A DNA stretch of 64,000 nucleotides from Neorhizobium galegae bv. orientalis str. HAMBI 540 (GCF_000731315.1 NZ_HG938353.1:744001-808000), one strand, 5' to 3'; counted from the first letter of the stretch, positions 42,259-51,318 are shown. The notes: generated by a model not told the origin, from the letters alone. A program made the numbers and translations.

Positions 42259-42885
42259 TCAACCGCCCATCGCCGCCTTGCTCACCGCCATTCGCTCGGC
42301 CTCGTCGCGCAGGTCGAGCGTGATCAGGGTGCCGTCGCGGACACCGCGTTTCAGTGCGTCCTTCCGCTCCGGCCCGATCCGGATTTCTTGCCTGTCGAAA
42401 AGCGCCTGCAGCCGGCTGCGCGAAAGCTGAAGTTCCGCCGCCAGCAGCCGGTCGAGCCGCAGGCCGGTCGGGTAGGGCAGGGAAAGCGTGATTGCGATCC
42501 GCCGCCAATCCGCATCGTGGCGCAGCACCGCCTTGCGCGTCTCGATGTCGTCGCTTTCCTCGATGCGTCCAGCCTTGGCCTTCAGCGCCTGCGCATCGAA
42601 TTCGATGCGGGCCACGCAGTCCGGCGTGCTCGCCTGCATCGCTTCGAGCATGGCAGGGTCGATCGCCCGGATGGTCAACCGCTCGAAGATCGGCCGGTTC
42701 CAGGTGCCGTCGCAGGCGATGCATCTGTAGATGAGCCAGGCATCGAGCCGCTTGCCATTGGCATTGAGGCGGATGCGGCCGCTGGAGCGGAACGGTCTCG
42801 ATAACCCGCAGCCGCTGCAGGCAAGGATCGGCCGGGGTGGGGTTTTAGGGGTTGCAGTCCATTCGAGATGGAGGATGTCGCACAT
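42259..42885 (-). CDS. DUF1062 family protein with zinc ribbon
   Basis: A 208-residue protein: CSGCG (residues 23-27) and CIACDG (about 55-60) form a likely zinc ribbon, and LRLDRLLAAELQLSRSRLQALFDRQEIRIG near the end looks like an S4-type RNA-binding fold. The family is uncharacterised. It starts at an ATG at 42885 and its stop overlaps nothing; the SDR gene ends at 42258. Confidence 0.8.
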   Translation of the reverse strand: MCDILHLEWTATPKTPPRPILACSGCGLSRPFRSSGRIRLNANGKRLDAWLIYRCIACDGTWNRPIFERLTIRAIDPAMLEAMQASTPDCVARIEFDAQALKAKAGRIEESDDIETRKAVLRHDADWRRIAITLSLPYPTGLRLDRLLAAELQLSRSRLQALFDRQEIRIGPERKDALKRGVRDGTLITLDLRDEAERMAVSKAAMGG

Positions 42886-43314
42886 GCCGTTTTGATCTTC
42901 CGGTCAGGAAGTTCATGCGGGAAACGGCACTCAAGAAGCCCTATGCGGGCGCGCACGGTGTGGCGAAGGTCCGGACTGTGGGAGGCCAAGCGTCGGAGGT
43001 TGTCGTCGGACGGTTCAGGGCAGCGGAGGCCGCACTGGCACGATCAATGCCAAACCGGTCTCAAGCCGCCACCCCGATGAACAGTGTTCCCACGCGGGCA
43101 AGCGTCACCGCTCTTCCACACATGGGAGGGTGAACCTGTCGAGACCGGGGATTACTTAGGCAAACTGAACCTCAAAGGCCGACGCTCTTCGACGGAAAGG
43201 CATAAACATGCGAAAACCGAAGTCAAGAATTTTTGGACGTCGCGCCGCTCCTGTTCTGACCTATATGACCTGACCTATATGAAGTGTAACCAGTCGTTCA
43301 GCGAGGATCGAACC
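42886..43314. other. 429-base gap before the cupin gene
   Basis: No convincing gene was found. A direct repeat of TGACCTATATGA occurs at 43257-43268 and 43271-43282, 33 bases before the cupin start, and could be a regulator site. Several ATG-started frames exist but lack ribosome sites and codon structure. Confidence 0.5.
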
Positions 43315-43722
43315 ATGGACATCAAGCGCAGCGGATCGCAGCCTTCGAAGGCACCGCCACAATATTTCACCGGCACCGTCAGGCTCGACCCGATCGTCGA
43401 GGCGCCGGAGCCGGCCCGGGTCCGCGCCCTTTCGGTCACCTTCGAACCGGGTGCGCGCACCGACTGGCACACCCACCCGCTCGGCCAGACGCTGCTCGTC
43501 ACGGCCGGCGCTGGCCTCGCCCAGGTCTGGGGCGAGCCGGTCCGGGCCATCCGCCCAGGCGACGTGATCTGGTTCCCGCCCGGCGAAAAACACTGGCACG
43601 GCGCATCCCCGACCACCGCCATGACCCATATCGCCATCCAGGAAGCGCTGAACGGCAGCACGGCGGAATGGCTGGGTGCGGTGACGGACGATCAATATGC
43701 AGGCGAGGTCGCGAAAGACTGA
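43315..43722 (+). CDS. Cupin-domain protein
   Basis: A 135-residue single cupin. Metal-binding motif 1 is GARTDWHTHPLGQTLLVTAG (G-x5-H-x-H-x3,4-E-like with Q in place of E) and motif 2 is PGDVIWFPPGEKHWHG. This layout matches small mandelonitrile-lyase-like or quercetinase-like cupins. GAGGAT precedes the ATG at 43315. Function unknown. Confidence 0.88.
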   Translation: MDIKRSGSQPSKAPPQYFTGTVRLDPIVEAPEPARVRALSVTFEPGARTDWHTHPLGQTLLVTAGAGLAQVWGEPVRAIRPGDVIWFPPGEKHWHGASPTTAMTHIAIQEALNGSTAEWLGAVTDDQYAGEVAKD

Positions 43723-43837
43723 GCCGAACTGGCTGGCGCCGTTTGACGCTCGAAAAGACCGCATGCGTCATTGAACGGAAACGTCTGTCGCGCAAAGATG
43801 AGGGCATGATTGCGAACCGGAACCTGAAGGAGCCGCC

Positions 43838-44707
43838 ATGTCCGACGTTACCCGCATCTCCAACCCGCACCTGACCGTCGACATCTCCTCGCTCGGCTCG
43901 GAGATGCAGGCGCTGACGGCGGCGGATGGCCGCTCGTTTCTCTGGAATGGCGATGCCGCCTTCTGGAACGGCCGCTCGCCAGTCCTGTTTCCGATGGTCG
44001 GCAAGGCGCCCGAAAACCGGATTAGCGTCGAGGGCAAGACCTGCGAGATGGGTCAGCACGGTTTTGCCCGCCGCAGCGAGTTTACGCTCGCCTCGTCGAG
44101 CGGGACCACGTGCCGCTACGAGCTCGCCGCATCCGACGCGACCCGCGCCGTCTATCCGTTCGAATTCTTGCTGGCGGTCGAGCATTCGCTGGATGGCCGG
44201 ACGCTGACGGTCGCGGCCGAAGTCGAGAACCGCGATCAGCGGCCGATGCCCTTCGGCCTCGGGTTCCACCCGGCCTTCGTCTGGCCGATCCCTGGCGGTA
44301 CGGGCAAGGCCCACACCATCACCCTCGACAACGGCGCCGAACCGGCTTTGACGCGGCTGGAAGGCGGGCTGGTCAAGCCGGAAAAGCTGCCGTCGCCGTT
44401 TACGGCAGGCAGCCTGACGCTCGACCATGCGATGTTCGAGGCGGATGCGATGATCTTTCCGGAAGGGGCGGGCGAGGGGCTGACCTATGCCGCCGAGGGC
44501 GGTCCCGCGCTCAAATTTTCCTTCGATAACCTGCCGAACCTGGCGCTCTGGCAGAAACCCGGAGCCCCCTTCATCTGCATCGAACCCTGGCACGGCACCG
44601 CAGCCGAACTCGGCGGTTCGGACGATATCGCCAAGCGTCCCTACGGCGTGGTTCTCCAGCCGGGCGAAAAGGCCCGCTTCGCCTTCACGGTGGAACTGCC
44701 GGCGTAA
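43838..44707 (+). CDS. Aldose 1-epimerase-like protein
   Basis: A 289-residue protein of the galactose mutarotase superfamily: GSEMQALTAADGRSFLWNGD, ARRSEFTLASS, LGFHPAFVWP with the conserved His, and ICIEPWHGTA with the catalytic Glu. The layout is of the YeaD/YphB-type. AAGGAG precedes the ATG. It starts a run of short detox-like genes. Confidence 0.88.
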   Translation: MSDVTRISNPHLTVDISSLGSEMQALTAADGRSFLWNGDAAFWNGRSPVLFPMVGKAPENRISVEGKTCEMGQHGFARRSEFTLASSSGTTCRYELAASDATRAVYPFEFLLAVEHSLDGRTLTVAAEVENRDQRPMPFGLGFHPAFVWPIPGGTGKAHTITLDNGAEPALTRLEGGLVKPEKLPSPFTAGSLTLDHAMFEADAMIFPEGAGEGLTYAAEGGPALKFSFDNLPNLALWQKPGAPFICIEPWHGTAAELGGSDDIAKRPYGVVLQPGEKARFAFTVELPA

Positions 44708-44724
44708 CGAACCGAGGTGCTCCC

Positions 44725-45132
44725 ATGTCGCCCCGCATAGCCACCTGTTCCTGCGGCCAGTTGTCGATCGAGGTCCAAGGGGAGCCGCTCGGCGTCGGCG
44801 TCTGTCATTGTTTCGCCTGCCAGCGTCGCACCGGCAGCGTCTTTGCCGCACTTGCCGGTTTCGCTCCGGACTACAAGGTTTCCGGCAAGGCCACCGAATA
44901 TGTCCGCACCGGAGACCAGGGCGCCCGGTTCAGGTTCCGCTTCTGCCCCGTCTGCGGCACCAATCTCTATCATACGGAAGAGGGCGCCGAGCAGCATTTC
45001 GTGGCGGTCTCGGTCGGCGCCTTCGCCGATCCGGGCTTTCCGGCGCCGCAGGATTCGGTCTATGATTGCCGCCGGCATTCCTGGGTGAAACTGCCGTCCG
45101 GGATCATCGTCTACGACAAGGACCCGACCTGA
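44725..45132 (+). CDS. GFA family protein (glutathione-dependent formaldehyde-activating type)
   Basis: A 135-residue zinc protein with CSCGQLSIEV at the start, CHCFACQRRTGSVF and CPVCGTNLY. The family includes Gfa, which speeds S-hydroxymethylglutathione formation, although most members are uncharacterised. GAGGTG lies before the ATG. It is 17 bases after the epimerase gene. Confidence 0.9.
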   Translation: MSPRIATCSCGQLSIEVQGEPLGVGVCHCFACQRRTGSVFAALAGFAPDYKVSGKATEYVRTGDQGARFRFRFCPVCGTNLYHTEEGAEQHFVAVSVGAFADPGFPAPQDSVYDCRRHSWVKLPSGIIVYDKDPT

Positions 45133-45168
45133 CGTCAGGCGGTCCCGCGAGTGCTGTTGGAGGAGAGC

Positions 45169-45555
45169 ATGACCGCGTCGCTTCGCATAAACCACCTGTC
45201 CATCATGGTTCGCGATCTAACCCGCAGCGCCGATTTCTATCACCGGGTCCTGCGCCTGCCGGAAATCGAGTGCAAGGCGCGCAAGCCGAACATCCGCTGG
45301 TTCGGTATCGGCGACGACCAGTCGATCCATCTGATCGAAGGCGATTTCGGCCAAACCTACGTCACCATGTCGACCCATCTCTGCATCGCTGTGACCGACC
45401 TCGACGCCACGGTCGCCCACATCGCCACAACCGGCACGAAATACGGCGATCTGGCGAGAAACGAGGGCAGGATCTACACCCGTGCCGATGGGGTGCGGTC
45501 GATCTACCTGCAGGACCCGGACGGCTATTGGCTCGAGATCAGCGAAGATTACTGA
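45169..45555 (+). CDS. VOC/glyoxalase family protein
   Basis: A 128-residue single-module VOC protein: INHLSIMVRDLTRSADFYHRVLRLPEI, IHLIEGDFG, HLCIAVTDLDATVAHI, and SIYLQDPDGYWLEISE with metal-ligand Glu. Ligand histidine is in INHLSI. GGAGGAGAG precedes the ATG. Next to the GFA gene, suggesting aldehyde or electrophile handling. Confidence 0.88.
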   Translation: MTASLRINHLSIMVRDLTRSADFYHRVLRLPEIECKARKPNIRWFGIGDDQSIHLIEGDFGQTYVTMSTHLCIAVTDLDATVAHIATTGTKYGDLARNEGRIYTRADGVRSIYLQDPDGYWLEISEDY

Positions 45556-45559
45556 GAAT

Positions 45560-45589
45560 TAAAAAAAGCGCCGGCGGATCGCCGGCGCT
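45560..45589 (-). terminator. Rho-independent terminator of msrB
   Basis: AGCGCCGGCG (45567-45576) and CGCCGGCGCT (45580-45589) form a perfect 10-bp stem with a 3-base loop, followed by seven T residues on the minus strand. Confidence 0.9.
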
Positions 45590-45603
45590 TCGGGTGTTTT
45601 GCT

Positions 45604-46014
45604 TCACTTCATCGCCTCGAAATCCATTGCATGGCCGTTGATGCAGTAGCGCAGGCCGGTCGGCGGTGGGCCGTCGGGAAAAACGTGGCCGAGATGGCCG
45701 CCGCAATTGCTGCAGCGGACTTCGGTGCGCACCATGCCGTGCGACACGTCGCGGATTTCGGTGATCGCCTCCGGATTCACCGCCTCGAAATAGCTCGGCC
45801 AGCCGCAGCCGGAATCGAACTTGGTGTCGGAGACGAACAGCGGCTCGTGGCAGGCGGCGCAGCTGTAGAGGCCCTTTTCATGGCTGTTCCAGAAGGGCCC
45901 GGTAAAGGCGCGTTCGGTGCCGGCCTGCCGCAGGATGCGGTACTGCTCGGGCGTCAAGAGCTCGCGCCACTCCGCATCGGTCTTCTGGACTTTCGGGGTG
46001 ATGACATCGGACAT
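45604..46014 (-). CDS. msrB: Peptide-methionine (R)-S-oxide reductase
   Basis: A 136-residue MsrB. The zinc cysteines are CAACHEP and [12 protein letters not shown], and the catalytic Cys is in [24 protein letters not shown] and [10 protein letters not shown] are conserved substrate sites. The start at 46014 follows AAAGGAA on the minus strand; an ATG at 46050 is longer without support. Repairs oxidised methionine. Confidence 0.95.
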   Translation of the reverse strand: MSDVITPKVQKTDAEWRELLTPEQYRILRQAGTERAFTGPFWNSHEKGLYSCAACHEPLFVSDTKFDSGCGWPSYFEAVNPEAITEIRDVSHGMVRTEVRCSNCGGHLGHVFPDGPPPTGLRYCINGHAMDFEAMK

Positions 46015-46276
46015 CGCAGGGTTCCTTTCGTTTTCCCCATAGATAGGCATCGAGGCGGCGAAGGAAAAGTCCGCGATTGGGGAGTGGATGCCGCTACGGC
46101 GGTTTCCGTCCTAAGGCGGAGATAGACACTCGTTTTCCAACGGATAGGTTAGCGCCCTCATTCCGGCCGTTCAGGCAGTGTTGGCGATATCCTAAGAGCT
46201 GCCGTTCTTCATAACTTCCGCGGATGATCAGATCGGATCGAATTCCGACTGGCTGCAAGCGGGGATCAGTGGTGTC

Positions 46277-46603
46277 TTACTTTACTGCCGAAAAGGCGGT
46301 CGGTGACAACAGCTGGTTAGAGATATTGGAGAGGATTTGCCCGTCGCGCTCTGACTCGTCGCGGGCCTTAAGCCATGCAGGATCAGTGGTGAAAGCTTTC
46401 CATTTCACCTCGCGATCGCCTAGCGATTCCCAGGCGATGAGATAGGTGAGACGCTGGCTGCTTTCGCCTACGATTGTGGTGAAGAAACCCGCCTGCTTGA
46501 TGCCGTGCTTGTCCCATATTGCCAGCGTATGTTCGGCAAAGCGGTTGAGCAGCGCGGGCAATCGGCCGGGCAGGCAGTCGTAAATTCTGAGCTCGTAGAT
46601 CAC
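46277..46603 (-). CDS. NIPSNAP family protein
   Basis: A 108-residue protein of the NIPSNAP/ABM-like fold: IYELRIYDCLPGRLPALLNRFAEHTLAIWDKHGI, then TYLIAWESLGDREVKWKAFTTDPAWLKAR. Function unknown. It begins with GTG and has AAGGA upstream. The 262 bases between it and msrB hold nothing recognisable. Confidence 0.86.
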   Translation of the reverse strand: MIYELRIYDCLPGRLPALLNRFAEHTLAIWDKHGIKQAGFFTTIVGESSQRLTYLIAWESLGDREVKWKAFTTDPAWLKARDESERDGQILSNISNQLLSPTAFSAVK

Positions 46604-47061
46604 AGTCTTGCTTCCTTATGTCCGTTCAGAACGACACGTTTTCGGCACCTGCTCCCCGCCCGCCATGATGTCCTCAAAACTTGCAGCAACGTCAATTTCA
46701 CGGTGGATCTGTCAACATCCCTATTAGAACAGGCCCTACAGGTGCGAACCGCTAATCTATCAAGCTGATCGTAGTGTTTAGGCCTGGAATTCCGCCGATT
46801 GGCCATGAGGTTACGAGCGTCGAGCACGGTGGCCGTGCCTTCTAACCGCCGTGCGGTAGATAAAACAGATTCGCGGAAACATGGCCATTCTGAAGACCGG
46901 CATACTCCCCTTGAAAAGGACTAGGTCTGCGGGGCGAAACAGCGCCATGAGCCGCAGCCTTCCCGGTCGGTCGATCAAAAGCATTCAACCGCCGCAAAGG
47001 TTGGCCACTTGGGTCGACCTTTGCGAGCGGGTTTGTGAAGGATATTTCCCTTATAACCAGG
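46604..47061. other. 458-base gap with no recognised gene
   Basis: Lower-GC, poorly coding DNA between the NIPSNAP and CMD genes. Short open frames on both strands lack ribosome sites and conserved motifs. It may contain remnants of an insertion. Confidence 0.5.
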
Positions 47062-47484
47062 TTATTCCTCCTCACCATGGGAGGGGAACCGGGCAGCAAA
47101 GACTTCCTTGGCTGCGAACAAGCCATTAAGCGCCGCAGGAAAACCGGCGTAAACGGCCATTTGCATTATGGTCTCGATAATTTCCTCCTTGGTTAGACCG
47201 ACATTCAGGCCCGCTTCTATATGAACCTTCAGTTGCGGAGTAGCGGTTCCCATCGCAGTCAGCGCCGCGATAGTGGCGATCTCGCGGGCGCGCAGATCGA
47301 GGCCAGGGCGGCTGTAGATGTCGCCAAATGGAAACTCGAACACGTAGTTTGCGAAATCGGGAGCGATGTCCTCCAGAGCGGCGATGACATTGTGGCCGGC
47401 CGCGCCGTCGATTTCAGCGAGCGCCCGCTTGCCGCGTTCCAGCCGGCTTTCGCCGGCGTTCGGGGATTGGTGCGTCATGGTCAT
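47062..47484 (-). CDS. Carboxymuconolactone decarboxylase family protein
   Basis: A 140-residue CMD-like protein: FEFPFGDIYSRPGLDLRAREIATIAALTAMGT, LKVHIEAGLNVGLTKEEIIETIMQMAVYAGFPAALNGL. The segment usually carries catalytic Cys/His residues in AhpD-like enzymes, but no C-x-x-C is seen here, so it is closer to the 4-carboxymuconolactone-decarboxylase-like group. ATG at 47484 or 47478 are both possible. It is in the same direction as the MerR gene and overlaps it by 71 bases. Confidence 0.85.
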   Translation of the reverse strand: MTMTHQSPNAGESRLERGKRALAEIDGAAGHNVIAALEDIAPDFANYVFEFPFGDIYSRPGLDLRAREIATIAALTAMGTATPQLKVHIEAGLNVGLTKEEIIETIMQMAVYAGFPAALNGLFAAKEVFAARFPSHGEEE

Positions 47485-47842
47485 TTTTCCTCTGTTCCTT
47501 GCCGGCATATCCGGCAATCTTGGTGTCGAGGACGAGAAGGCAGGATTGCAATTCTGCCACCTGGGCGCGGACACGCTCACGGTGCTGTTCAAGCAACGCG
47601 CTGCGCGCCGATTCCGTGGCGACGCCGCGCTCCCGTAGAGCTGCGTAGTGCAGCATTTCCCGAATAGGCATCCTAGTCGTTTTGAGACGATCGAGAAATT
47701 CTATCCAGATCAGGATTGATGCGTCGTAATCACGTTGGCCCGATTGATCTCTGTCGGCATGGGGAAGCAATCCGATCCGCTCATAATAACGGATGGTGTA
47801 GGCTGACAGTCCCGAACGCTTTGCCAGTTCGCCAATCTTCAT
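47414..47842 (-). CDS. MerR family regulator (AdhR/NmlR-like)
   Basis: A 142-residue MerR protein: MKIGELAKRSGLSAYTIRYYERIGLLPHADRDQSGQRDYD is the DNA-binding domain, followed by a dimer helix. It has no cysteine-rich metal site, as in AdhR/NmlR-type regulators of electrophile stress. The 19-bp-spaced promoter upstream fits MerR control. Its C-terminus extends over the first 71 bases of the CMD gene, which it likely regulates. Confidence 0.87.
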   Translation of the reverse strand: MKIGELAKRSGLSAYTIRYYERIGLLPHADRDQSGQRDYDASILIWIEFLDRLKTTRMPIREMLHYAALRERGVATESARSALLEQHRERVRAQVAELQSCLLVLDTKIAGYAGKEQRKNDHDAPIPERRRKPAGTRQAGAR

Positions 47843-48175
47843 AAACGCCCTTCTTTCGTCACGACGCATGGGAAGCTACCGGTTAGAGCGCACTCTAAGT
47901 CAACCCACTAAAAACGGTTTCGCAAAAAATGCGAAACTGGCACTTGTTTCCCGACTTTTGTGACGGTCGCAAAGTCCGCTTCAAGGCCCATTGTTGCCCT
48001 TGCATCCGGCCGTGATGCCAGTTTCCCCATGGCCTGCTTCTGGAGTCACATCTTCGAAAGCGGACGCGATGTTCTCAATCTAGCGTCGCACATTGACGAA
48101 GGCATTTTTCACCACAATAAGGTCAAGCCGAAAAAAGATGATAAGCGCCAGCCAGGCAACAGCAGGAGTGAAATA
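47843..48175. other. Intergenic region with promoter and GTTTCGCA inverted repeat
   Basis: Besides the MerR promoter, this 333-base gap has an inverted repeat GTTTCGCA (47917-47924) and TGCGAAAC (47930-47937) with a five-A loop. No further gene is supported; an in-frame extension of the next gene back to 47960 lacks a ribosome site. Confidence 0.55.
47873..47903 (-). promoter_or_regulatory. MerR-type promoter with 19-bp spacer
   Basis: On the minus strand TTGACT (-35, 47903-47898) is followed by exactly 19 bases and TAGCTT (-10, 47878-47873). The spacer holds the dyad TTAGAG-N4-CTCTAA (47883-47898). This layout and sequence resemble AdhR/NmlR operators. Confidence 0.75.
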
Positions 48176-48412
48176 GTGAGCGAACCGACCGTAGCAGATG
48201 CAACAGGCCGCATTTATGAATCGCTCCAGGCGAACAACGCCGACATCGACGTGCATATCGCGGCTCTCAAGGCGGCGATGGCCCGAGCGGGTTTGAAAGA
48301 GGCCGTATTCGACCCGGCTAAGCTCGTGCAGAACAACCGTTCTGGCAGGAAGCTGATGCAGGCCTACTTTCGGCAGCGCGGCGTGACGGTGAAATTCTCG
48401 GCTTCTTCGTGA
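48176..48412 (+). CDS. Small hypothetical protein
   Basis: A 78-residue protein with GTG start after CAGGAG (48163-48168). It is helical: RIYESLQANNADIDVHIAALKAAMARAG, then NNRSGRKLMQAYFRQRGVTVKFS. No family recognised. The lower-GC setting suggests it may be an accessory gene. Confidence 0.6.
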   Translation: MSEPTVADATGRIYESLQANNADIDVHIAALKAAMARAGLKEAVFDPAKLVQNNRSGRKLMQAYFRQRGVTVKFSASS

Positions 48413-48713
48413 AGCCTTCTTATGAGGTATGATGCCGAACCGTTGCTTAAGCATAGGCCAGGCACCAGCCGGGAGCGCGAACCCAACATAGCTCGGCGGC
48501 CGCAGAATAAGCAGTTTTGCGACGCCAGCAATAACCGCTCCTCGCGAGAAGCTGCCCCCTCAAGCATTGGCGGCACTTGCCATCAAATTCCCGAAAACTC
48601 GCGTTTCTGTGTGTTTCGTCCGGTTCTGCTTGAGGCGAGGCCACGTTTCCCATAGAAAATCTCCTGCCTCCGAACGGTCGGGCGGTGTGGGGCTTCTGAA
48701 GCGTGGAGATGAC

Positions 48714-51068
48714 ATGGCTGCCAATGCGCCGGCGTTGACGTTCTTCGCGTTGTTCCTTCCCTTCATCGCCGCAGTTCTGGCACCGGTCCTCACCCGTCTT
48801 CTGGGCGACAGGGCCGCCTGGGTTCTGGCGCTGGCCCCGGCGCTCGCATTTGCGCATTTCTGCACCTTCCTGCCCGAAATCGCCGCCGGCGAAGTGGTGA
48901 CCGGGGGCTATGCCTGGGCGCCGAGCTTCAACCTCTCCTTCTCCTGGTTCCTCGACGGCCTGTCGCTCACCTTCGCGCTTCTCATCACCGGCATCGGCAC
49001 CCTGATCGTCCTTTATTCCGGCGGCTACATGAAGGGTCATGAGGGGCAGGGGCGCTTCATGGCCTTCATCCTCGCCTTCATGGGCGCCATGCTCGGCCTC
49101 GTCGTCTCCGACAGCTTTCTGATGCTGTTCGTCTATTGGGAACTGACCTCGATCACCTCCTTCCTGCTGATCGGCTTCGATCACGAAAGGGAGGCGGCGC
49201 GGCGAGCGGCACTTCAGGCGCTGGTGATCACCGGCGGCGGCGGGCTCTGCCTGCTCGCCGGCCTGGTCTTCCTCTGGAACATCACCGGCGTCACCCAGCT
49301 TTCGCTGCTCGTGCATCTCGGCGACGGGCTGCGCCAGAGCCCGTTCTATCTCGCAACCCTGCTGCTGGTGCTCGCCGGCGCCTTCACCAAGTCGGCGCAG
49401 TTTCCGTTCCATTTCTGGCTGCCCAACGCCATGGAAGCGCCGACGCCGGTCTCGGCCTATCTGCATTCGGCAACCATGGTGAAGGCCGGCGTCTACCTGC
49501 TGATGCGGCTGAACCCGGTCATGGGGCAAACACCCGCCTGGGTCATCCTGCTGCCCTTCTTCGGCGGCATTACCCTCATTGCCGGCACGTTTCTCGCCGT
49601 CCGCCAGACGGACCTGAAGCTGATGCTTGCCTATACGACCATGGCCTCGCTCGGTCTCTTGGTCATGCTGACCGGTTTCGGTTCGGCCCATGCGGTCGAG
49701 GCGGCGGTGCTTTATCTCGTCGCCCATTCGCTGTTCAAGGGCGCGCTGTTCATGGTCACCGGCACGGTGGATCATGAGGCCGGCAGCCGCGATGTCACGA
49801 AGCTCGGGGGCCTGCGGGCAGCCATGCCGGTCACCTTCGGCGCAGCGCTGCTGGCGGCGCTCTCCATGGGCGGCCTGCCGCTGTTTTTCGGTTTCCTTGC
49901 CAAGGAGGAGATCTATGCGGCGCTTGCCGCCGGCAATCCACGCGCCGTGTTTTTTACCGGCCTCGCCGTAATCGGCAACGCGCTGATGTTCGCTATCGCC
50001 TTCGCCGTGGCGCTGAAACCCTTCCTCGGCCCTGATGTCGAGACACCGAAACATGCCCACGAAGGACCGGTGACGCTCTGGCTGGGCCCGGTCGTTCTGT
50101 CCGTGCTCGGCCTGGCGGCTGCACTCTTTTCCGGCGTGGCGCATCGTTACATCTCCTCGCCGATGGCAAGCGCGATCACCGCCCAGAAGATCGTCATCGA
50201 CATTTCGACCATGCCGCATCTCGGCGTGCCCCTGCTTCTGTCGGTGGTCACCGTTATCCTCGGCGCGCTCGCCTTCTGGCGGCTGACGGACCTGCGGGCC
50301 TTCATGGTGCGGGCGGTGGAAAGCCTTGGCCCCGGCCCGGACCGCGGTTTCGACCATTTCGTCTCCGGCCTGGTGCGGCTTTCGGGCGTCGTCACCCGCC
50401 TCGTCCAGCCGGGCCGGCTGGAAATCTACATCACCGCCACCTTCATCCTGCTGGCCGTGACGCTGCTCGTCCCGCCTTTCGTGTTCGGCGAACTGCCGGC
50501 AATGCCTAGGTGGCCGGAGCAATTGCTGGTCCAGGAAGCGGCATTCTTCGCAATCGCGGTGATCGGCCTCGTCGCCGTGCTGCGTGCAAAGGATCGGCTG
50601 ACGGCGATCGTTTCGCTCGGCATCCAGGGTTTTGCCGTCGCCGTCATCTTCCTGCTGTTCGGCGCGCCGGACCTGTCGTTCACCCAGTTCATGGTCGAGA
50701 CCCTGTCGGTCGTCATCCTGGCGCTGGTGATGACACGGCTGCGGCTCTCGCCCCGCGACCACCGGCCTCTGGGGCAATCGCTCTTCGACGGGACGATTGC
50801 GGTCGCCTGCGGCCTCGGCTTCACGCTGCTCCTCTTGAAGTCGACCGAGGCGCCGTTCGATACCCTGCTCACCGACTTCTTCAACGCTTATTCCAAGACC
50901 GTCGCCCACGGCGCCAACGTCGTCAACGTCATCATCGTCGACTTCCGCGGCACCGATACGCTGGGCGAGATCGCGGTGGTGATGGTGACCGGGCTGGCGG
51001 TGCTGGCGCTGATCCGGGTGAGGGCGGGCAAAAAGGTTGCGGACGACAAAATGGAGACGCGGCGTTGA
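48714..51068 (+). CDS. mnhA: Mrp antiporter subunit A
   Basis: A 784-residue integral membrane protein, related to NuoL. Ion-path elements include GAFTKSAQFPFHFWLPNAM and SAYLHSATMVKAGVYLLMR, and LKLMLAYTTMASLGLL. The C-terminal MnhB-like extension ends with VNVIIVDFRGTDTLGEIAVV. Full-length size agrees with seven-gene (group 1) Mrp systems in which A and B are separate. Works with B-G as an Na+ or K+/H+ antiporter. The start at 48714 has GGAG upstream. A long inverted repeat follows it. Confidence 0.93.
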   Translation: MAANAPALTFFALFLPFIAAVLAPVLTRLLGDRAAWVLALAPALAFAHFCTFLPEIAAGEVVTGGYAWAPSFNLSFSWFLDGLSLTFALLITGIGTLIVLYSGGYMKGHEGQGRFMAFILAFMGAMLGLVVSDSFLMLFVYWELTSITSFLLIGFDHEREAARRAALQALVITGGGGLCLLAGLVFLWNITGVTQLSLLVHLGDGLRQSPFYLATLLLVLAGAFTKSAQFPFHFWLPNAMEAPTPVSAYLHSATMVKAGVYLLMRLNPVMGQTPAWVILLPFFGGITLIAGTFLAVRQTDLKLMLAYTTMASLGLLVMLTGFGSAHAVEAAVLYLVAHSLFKGALFMVTGTVDHEAGSRDVTKLGGLRAAMPVTFGAALLAALSMGGLPLFFGFLAKEEIYAALAAGNPRAVFFTGLAVIGNALMFAIAFAVALKPFLGPDVETPKHAHEGPVTLWLGPVVLSVLGLAAALFSGVAHRYISSPMASAITAQKIVIDISTMPHLGVPLLLSVVTVILGALAFWRLTDLRAFMVRAVESLGPGPDRGFDHFVSGLVRLSGVVTRLVQPGRLEIYITATFILLAVTLLVPPFVFGELPAMPRWPEQLLVQEAAFFAIAVIGLVAVLRAKDRLTAIVSLGIQGFAVAVIFLLFGAPDLSFTQFMVETLSVVILALVMTRLRLSPRDHRPLGQSLFDGTIAVACGLGFTLLLLKSTEAPFDTLLTDFFNAYSKTVAHGANVVNVIIVDFRGTDTLGEIAVVMVTGLAVLALIRVRAGKKVADDKMETRR

Positions 51069-51081
51069 CGGGTGTGGCTTA

Positions 51082-51236
51082 CCCCCCTCTGCCCTGCCGG
51101 GCATCTCCCCCTCAAGGGGGGAGATCGAATCGCGGTGAGATCCCGGCCATCTCAAACGTTCCGGTGAGAGCGATGCTCGTGCGCCCAGCCGATCTCCCCA
51201 CCCGAGGGGGAGATGCCCGGCAGGGCAGAGGGGGGC
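51082..51236. repeat. RIME-like inverted repeat between mnhA and mnhB
   Basis: Arms at 51082-51126 and 51191-51236 are near reverse complements, differing in the inner loop (CTCAAGGGGG versus CTCGGGTGGG). Each starts with CCCCCCTCTGCCCTGCCGGG. The space of 64 bases lies between. It sits inside what should be one transcript, so the repeat would be transcribed as long hairpins. Confidence 0.85.
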
Positions 51237-51318
51237 TGACCGGGTTCGACCTGCAAGGGGAACGGAGCTTGTTCAACCTCCAAGAGGTGGTGGCAACCAA
51301 CGTGCAAGGTGCTCATCC

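Noticed and set aside
42852..43133. 93-codon frame in the gap before the cupin gene
   Set aside because: No ribosome site, overlaps the DUF1062 start in antisense, and no conserved motif is visible.
48447..51155. Very long open frame (about 900 codons) on the minus strand over mnhA
   Set aside because: It is antisense to a clear membrane-protein gene, and its product is a run of Asp/Glu/His/Arg/Gln without domains, as expected from reading a high-GC gene backwards.
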